A DNA stretch of 37,909 nucleotides from an uncultured Verrucomicrobiota bacterium (GTDB lineage Bacteria; Verrucomicrobiota; Verrucomicrobiia; Verrucomicrobiales; Akkermansiaceae): positions 1 through 37,909 of the forward strand of contig CALMKO010000090.1 of NCBI GenBank assembly GCA_937867415.1, written 5' to 3'. Shown one piece after another: positions 34,383 through 37,909 of this stretch; position 1 is the first letter of the stretch, and the number at the start of each line of letters is the position of its first letter. The translations under genes were made by a program, and so were the position numbers. The notes below the pieces were generated by a model. It saw only the letters and a program-made list of their open reading frames with translations. It made no database searches and was not told where the DNA came from.

Positions 34383-35308
34383 GCTGGAATTTCCAAAGTG
34401 TGGCCGTCGTCGGCTCTGGGGCGGTCGGCCTTTATTACGGTGGGCGCCTCGCCGCAGCGGGGGAGGATGTAAGGTTCCTGCTTCGCAGCGATTACGAGTC
34501 GATCTCGCAAAACGGCCTGGTGGCAACCAGCGTACACGGCGACTTTCGTGTCGCCAAGCCACACATTGCCCGAAGCTCCGCGGACATCGGTCCGGTGGAC
34601 TTGGTGATCGTGGCGTGGAAGGCCACGGCGAACCATCAGCTCGCGGAGGTGTTAGGTCCGCTTCTCCATGCCGGCACCCAGCTAATCACCCTCCAGAACG
34701 GCCTCGGGAATTGCGAACAGCTCGCAGAAATCGTCGGCCCAGAGCGGGTCTTCGGTGCGTTGTGTTTCGTCTGCATCAACCGGCTTTCCCCAGGCGTCAT
34801 CAACCATAGCGCTGGGGGAAGAATGACCTTGGGTGAGTGGCGGCCCCAAGGAACGAACCGGCATTTGGAACTCGAAAGACGCTTCAAAGCCGCTGGAATC
34901 CATGCCGTGGCGGTGGATGATCTGGAAAAATCGCAATGGGAGAAACTCGTCTGGAACATCCCCTTCAACGGCTTGTCCGTCGCCTCTGGCGGGGTGACCA
35001 CGGACGTGCTGTTAGCCAACAGGGAATCCGAAATGGAAATGCGCCAGCTGATGGCCGAGGTCATCGCCGCGGCGCGGGCGCTGGGCTTCGACCTGGGCGA
35101 TGAGCTGATCGATTCCAACATCGAGCGGACCCGTCCCATGGGCCCGTATCGCACGTCCAGCATGATTGATTTCGTGGAGGGCAGGGACGTGGAGGTCACT
35201 CCGATCTGGGAGGAACCCCTCCGCCGTGCCGCTGTAGCGGGGGTGGCCATGCCACATACCGCCGCGCTGTTGGAGCGGATCCGTGCCAGGATTTCGGCAG
35301 GCCGGTAG
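34379..35308 (+). CDS. panE: 2-dehydropantoate 2-reductase
   Basis: NADPH-dependent ketopantoate reductase of the pantothenate (CoA) pathway. The 309-residue protein has the Rossmann motif VAVVGSGAVGLYYGGRLAAA, the family's TLQNGLGNCEQLAEIVG and GPERVFGALCFVC, and a C-terminal domain with SQWEKLVWNIPFNGLSVAS (the catalytic Lys-containing EKLVWN stretch). The start is a GTG at 34379 that overlaps the previous gene's stop as GTGA, with AAGGAAG just upstream; the protein begins MSWNFQSVAVVG. Some family members reduce other 2-oxo acids, so the precise substrate is likely but not proven. Confidence 0.86.
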   Translation: MSWNFQSVAVVGSGAVGLYYGGRLAAAGEDVRFLLRSDYESISQNGLVATSVHGDFRVAKPHIARSSADIGPVDLVIVAWKATANHQLAEVLGPLLHAGTQLITLQNGLGNCEQLAEIVGPERVFGALCFVCINRLSPGVINHSAGGRMTLGEWRPQGTNRHLELERRFKAAGIHAVAVDDLEKSQWEKLVWNIPFNGLSVASGGVTTDVLLANRESEMEMRQLMAEVIAAARALGFDLGDELIDSNIERTRPMGPYRTSSMIDFVEGRDVEVTPIWEEPLRRAAVAGVAMPHTAALLERIRARISAGR

Positions 35309-35357
35309 CCATTTGCTCGTTGCAGCAGGTGAATGGGACTCTCCTCGGAGGAGCTCT

Positions 35358-35471
35358 ATGCCTGCTTCGCAATTCAACTGCGAGATGGCCCGCAAAAACA
35401 TCACTCTCTCCCACCTCGAATCTTTCCTCTTCAAGTCCGCCGACATCCCGCGCCCGCCACGATCCGGATGA
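35358..35471 (+). pseudogene. Truncated start of a type I restriction methyltransferase gene (hsdM remnant)
   Basis: From ATG 35358 (or 35385) the frame reads KNITLSHLESFLFKSADI, which matches the N-terminus I know for one widespread HsdM class (ITLSxLESFLxxSADILRG), then diverges to PRPPRSG and stops at 35469-35471. A strong SD-like GGAGGAG lies 5 bp before ATG 35358, as if the original start site survives. The remaining 490 or so residues, and hsdR and hsdS, are absent. The rest of the gap to 35774 shows only short unassigned frames, including a LKEHGKLLEEDA fragment and, on the minus strand, a 76-codon frame of unknown kind. It is a decayed restriction-modification locus. Confidence 0.6.
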
Positions 35472-35704
35472 AAAAGGCCAAGACCTAGCTCAAGGAACAC
35501 GGAAAACTCCTGGAAGAGGATGCGTGAGGAAGGGCGATTGTTTGGCTAGGGATTGAGCAGGGCGGTTTTTAGGATGATGCCGGCCATCACCATCGGGCGC
35601 GCCCTCTTCTGCCTCTTCCTTTCGTGTGCGAGACAGCGCTTTACGCTGGTCATTTCAGCTTGCCTCATGTTGGTGGCTACTTCACGCTTTCTCGCACAGG
35701 GACA

Positions 35705-35718
35705 GTTGTGATCACAAC
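35705..35718. promoter_or_regulatory. 14-bp perfect palindrome upstream of FkbM gene
   Basis: GTTGTGATCACAAC is a perfect palindrome, 56 bp before the FkbM start (35775). It contains the TGTGA/TCACA half-sites of CRP-like regulators but without the usual 6-base spacer. It may be an operator or a chance palindrome. No regulator is encoded adjacent to it. Confidence 0.35.
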
Positions 35719-35774
35719 GATCTCGAATCGCTCGTCTTTGTTTCGTGGTGAAAAAAATTATCAAGGATTCAACC

Positions 35775-36608
35775 ATGGAGCGGGAAACTCAATTTGGTCA
35801 CTATCGGCCCAGGCCTATTCTGGCTTGGCTTCTATCCAGCGCGCAGAATGCTCCGCGTAACTGGATAGGCCAACAATATGGTCAGATTGTTAGAAAGATC
35901 TTGGTGAACTTGGGAAGTCTGCCGATAGACCTCAATGTGGGATGTGTCCGCATGAGATGCTATCTTAAAGATAACAATTCGGAATACAAATTCGCCTTCA
36001 TGCCGTGGCGATTTGATCAATTTGAGAGAGATTACCTGGTCAGATCGATTCCTGCCGATGGCGTTTTTTTGGATATCGGTGCGAACGTTGGCATTTACAC
36101 ATTGCACATGGCGACCCATTTGTCTTCTGCTGCACGAATCGTTTCTTTCGAGCCAAATCCACCCGCCTACAAAAGGCTGGAGTTCAATGTCATATCAACA
36201 AAGGCCGTCAGCAAAGAGTGGCCGAAAATTGATCTTTTGCCCTTCGCCGTGGGAGATCGCAGTAAGGTGATCGATCTTCATTTAGGCACGAGAAATTTGG
36301 GTAGTAGCAGTATCGCTAGCCAGAGTCGCGGTGCCGGGGCGGTGAAAGTCGCTTGCAAGCCGTTGCTTACAATCTTGGCCGAATTGGGTATCGAAAAAGT
36401 ACATGCGTTGAAAATTGACATCGAAGGAGCCGAGGACATGGCGCTCGTTCCTTATCTTGGGAATGTCCGTGATGAACATTTACCTGATTGTATCGTGATT
36501 GAGAATTCAGAGCATCTTTGGAAGCAGGATCTTGTAGGCGCCTTGAACAATAGGGGTTACAAATCAGCGTTTCGTAACAAGATGAACACGGTATATCAGC
36601 GTGGTTAG
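35775..36608 (+). CDS. FkbM-family SAM-dependent methyltransferase
   Basis: A 277-residue methyltransferase. SAM motif I is LDIGANVGIYTLHMA (99-113), motif II SFEPNP (124-129), and the family's KIDIEGAE (213-220) is intact. FkbM-type enzymes methylate hydroxyl groups, often on polysaccharides or polyketides. The start is ATG 35775 because AAGGA lies 7 bp upstream; GTG codons at 35745 and 35748 extend the frame without such support. The gene is visibly AT-richer than its neighbours and lies between an hsdM remnant and an IS3 remnant, suggesting horizontal acquisition. No glycan genes adjoin it now. Confidence 0.85.
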   Translation: MERETQFGHYRPRPILAWLLSSAQNAPRNWIGQQYGQIVRKILVNLGSLPIDLNVGCVRMRCYLKDNNSEYKFAFMPWRFDQFERDYLVRSIPADGVFLDIGANVGIYTLHMATHLSSAARIVSFEPNPPAYKRLEFNVISTKAVSKEWPKIDLLPFAVGDRSKVIDLHLGTRNLGSSSIASQSRGAGAVKVACKPLLTILAELGIEKVHALKIDIEGAEDMALVPYLGNVRDEHLPDCIVIENSEHLWKQDLVGALNNRGYKSAFRNKMNTVYQRG

Positions 36609-36644
36609 GGGTGGTGTCTCATGATGGTTTTTCACATGTGAAGC

Positions 36645-37082
36645 TGAGGCGGCCCGGAAAATCCGACCACATAGCGGCTAACCTAATCTAGGGTGAAGGG
36701 ATACGGGGGATTGGTAGGAATCATGGATGTTGGATCAAGCATGGATTGGCGAGGGGCTCGAACTTTGGCTACCGGAGCCTGAAGCGGAGGCAGCTCAAAT
36801 TCGCCGCGCCCGGGGAAGGGGAGTTCTTTGGGTTCATGCGGCTCCCTCGGCGATGGTCTTTTCCCACTCGGAAACCGGCACCGGGTGGATGTCGAATTCC
36901 TTGGCGATCTGCTGGATGGTTTTAGCGCCCTTGAGCGCCTCAAGCGCCACTCGGGCCTTGAGTCCGGGGTCGTGTCTTCTTCGTTTGCCTTTCATGTTGT
37001 GTGTGTTCGGTTTGGTTTTAACGCCGCTCCCACACACCACCATCATCGCTTACCCACTGGCCTGATTTTCGGGGGCACTCCA
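36645..37082 (-). mobile_element. Internally deleted IS3-family element, 438 bp, both ends preserved
   Basis: The left end (for the minus-strand element) is at 37058-37082 and reads TGGAGTGCCCCCGAAAATCA on the minus strand. The right end at 36645-36669 reads TGAGGCGGCCCGGAAAATCC on the plus strand. Compared over 25 bases the two match at 18 positions by my hand count, with a shared CGGAAAATC-like core, so they are the terminal inverted repeats of one element. The interior keeps only the 5' part of orfA; some 800 bp or more of orfA/orfB is missing. No target duplication is obvious (AGC versus TTC at the borders). FkbM ends 36 bp from its right end. Confidence 0.65.
36834..36995 (-). pseudogene. 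IS3-family transposase OrfA, N-terminal fragment
   Basis: From ATG 36995 the frame gives MKGKRRRHDPGLKARVALEA, then LKGAKTIQQIAKEFDIHPVP and VSEWEKTIAEGAA, then a stop. This is the helix-turn-helix start of an IS3-family OrfA, whose normal length is about 90-100 residues; after AEGAA the family usually continues with a leucine zipper and a frameshift into OrfB. Here it stops after 53 residues. It is inactive and sits within the deleted element. A separate frame in the remainder (ending IPTNPPYPFTLD) may be the end of OrfB or non-coding. Confidence 0.75.
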
Positions 37083-37349
37083 TTCGGATCTACGGCATTC
37101 CAAAGGCATCGAAGCGGGTTTGCCGGATGAAAATCAGGTCACCTTCATGCGAAGCGTGCTGCATTTCGGATCTGTGATAGACACTTTTGGCCCGCAGCAA
37201 CCCGTTCAACAAGCACGGCTGGAAACACAAAACGCATACAGATTCGCTGAGGCTTCGGAACGTTGGTAAGGGTGGGTCAAACGTCGCTCCGGGCTTGTTC
37301 AACTAAGGGCATAGTCGAAGACTTCGTTCCTCAGCCTTCGCTATACCCT

Positions 37350-37721
37350 TTATTGTTCGGCATTGGTTGCGTCTATCTGTGCCTGTATCTTCTCTTCGGA
37401 TTCCAACACTCTTAAGCCATATAAAAAGACAGGTCTGGGAGGATCGGTGCTCTCCATAAATCGCTTCAGCTTCGCTAGATCTGCCTCAGTCTTGACCTCA
37501 CCGATCGCTGAAAACATGCCGTTGCCTCCAGTAAAAGAATAGAATCTCACACCTTCAAAACCGCTGTTCTCGCGCTGGAATTCCTGCCATTCCGGTTGAA
37601 TCTTCGATATGTGACTTTGAATCCGCGGCAAGTTCATCATCTGCGAATTCCAAATGATGAAAAACGTAGTGATCAGCACGCACGCCAGAAATATTAGGAG
37701 CTTGCGATCATTTGGTTTCAT
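37350..37721 (-). CDS. Small membrane-anchored protein of unknown function
   Basis: A 123-residue protein. One N-terminal helix (LLIFLACVLITTFFIIW) is followed by a soluble part with WQEFQRENSGFEGVRFYSFT, GNGMFSAIGEVKTEADLAKL and KRFMESTDPPRPVFLYGLRV, the sequence of a compact alpha/beta domain. I recognise no family. Composition is AT-richer than the chromosome upstream. It may belong to the accessory region. The ATG at 37721 is 19 bp from a 97-bp inverted-repeat structure. The 267 bp before it, down to the IS border, show no gene. Confidence 0.6.
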   Translation of the reverse strand: MKPNDRKLLIFLACVLITTFFIIWNSQMMNLPRIQSHISKIQPEWQEFQRENSGFEGVRFYSFTGGNGMFSAIGEVKTEADLAKLKRFMESTDPPRPVFLYGLRVLESEEKIQAQIDATNAEQ

Positions 37722-37740
37722 TTTGGCCGAACGCAGAGCG

Positions 37741-37837
37741 ATGGCACCACCACTAGCGGGGGCTGACGCTGAACGCGGGGTTGAGGTTGTAGTTACGGGA
37801 AAACATGAAAAACAGCGGGGCTAGTGGTGGTTGCCAT
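37741..37837. repeat. Long inverted repeat with 62-bp spacer
   Basis: ATGGCACCACCACTAGC (37741-37757) pairs with GCTAGTGGTGGTTGCCAT (37820-37837): 17 paired bases and one bulged base. The spacer is 62 bp. The bases just outside are GCG on both sides, compatible with a 3-bp direct repeat. It may be a small non-autonomous mobile element or a hairpin-forming regulatory or recombination site. It lacks the GTTRRRY/RYYYAAC ends of integron attC sites. Confidence 0.5.
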
Positions 37838-37909
37838 GCGCGTCTTGTTCTGCCTCTTGAATTCAGAAAGTAAGTGCAACGTTTCGGCTTGAATGAATAA
37901 GGGCTGGGG

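Noticed and set aside
598-35010. Frequent use of the Leu codon TTA in the context TTA-G (GTTAG/CTAAC), suggesting a special motif
   Set aside because: By rough base-composition estimate the pentamer is not enriched across the window, and TTA also occurs in other contexts (for example near 131, 417 and 1717).
35546-35776. 76-codon minus-strand frame before the FkbM gene
   Set aside because: No family recognised, no start signal, and it sits in decayed sequence between hsdM and FkbM; not supported as a gene.
37741-37837. Integron attC site
   Set aside because: The inverted repeat lacks the RYYYAAC and GTTRRRY ends, and no integrase is in the window.

Overview
The window is about 37.9 kb of moderately GC-rich bacterial chromosome, densely coded on both strands. 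The gene repertoire fits a heterotrophic, aerobic, Gram-negative-type bacterium, most likely of the Verrucomicrobiota (a Luteolibacter/Haloferula/Akkermansiaceae-like lineage). Points in favour are a secreted twin-arginine Gfo/Idh/MocA oxidoreductase, a LolA-like outer-membrane lipoprotein-sorting protein, several lipoproteins, a heme A synthase with an Asn in the first ligand motif, and generally weak Shine-Dalgarno sequences. There is no rRNA or other decisive marker, so the phylum is an inference.

Layout. 1-3602 (+) is a tight operon of a family III CoA-transferase (cut by the window start), a RhaT-like sugar permease, a MaoC-like protein and a sugar-lactonase-type amidohydrolase. It looks like a sugar or sugar-acid catabolic unit. 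3541-6763 (-) holds an alpha/beta-hydrolase lipoprotein, aquaporin Z and a MOSC-domain protein. 6945-8276 (+) is a secreted Gfo/Idh/MocA oxidoreductase. 8296-10437 is a pirin-DoxX operon divergent from a LysR regulator, with a 25-bp inverted-repeat operator candidate between them. 10560-11847 (+) holds a small EF-hand protein and a CvfB-like S1 RNA-binding protein. 11998-13532 (-) is a translationally coupled pair of unknown role: a glycine-rich-domain-like protein followed by a TIGR04222-like membrane protein with a Cys/Gly tail. 13646-17058 holds a UbiA-like membrane protein, fmt, and convergent purH.

17177-19215 (-) is a metal-type ABC permease and ATPase coupled to a small membrane-anchored unknown, with no solute-binding protein in view. 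It is divergent from heme A synthase ctaA, which converges on a 4-alpha-glucanotransferase (malQ). 22231-22683 (+) is a LEA-like helical-repeat lipoprotein with a clear terminator. 22760-30897 is a surface-polysaccharide region: two glycosyltransferases, a paratose/tyvelose-epimerase-like enzyme, an O-antigen polymerase/ligase-like protein, a secreted parallel beta-helix protein and an acyltransferase. 31004-35308 holds pdxH, tatD, a LolA-like protein, a protein resembling a degenerate PD-(D/E)XK nuclease with an N-terminal winged helix, and panE.

From about 35.3 kb onward the character changes. There is a truncated HsdM (type I methyltransferase) start, a visibly AT-richer FkbM methyltransferase preceded by a 14-bp perfect palindrome, an internally deleted IS3-family element with both terminal inverted repeats still recognisable, a small membrane-anchored unknown, and a 97-bp inverted-repeat structure. 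This end reads as an eroded genomic island. I found no CRISPR array, tRNA or rRNA.

The most interesting items are the apparently active-site-dead nuclease-like protein at 33390, the GRDP/TIGR04222 pair, the CoA-transferase/RhaT/MaoC/lactonase operon whose MaoC lacks the usual catalytic His, and the mobile-element wreckage around the FkbM gene.
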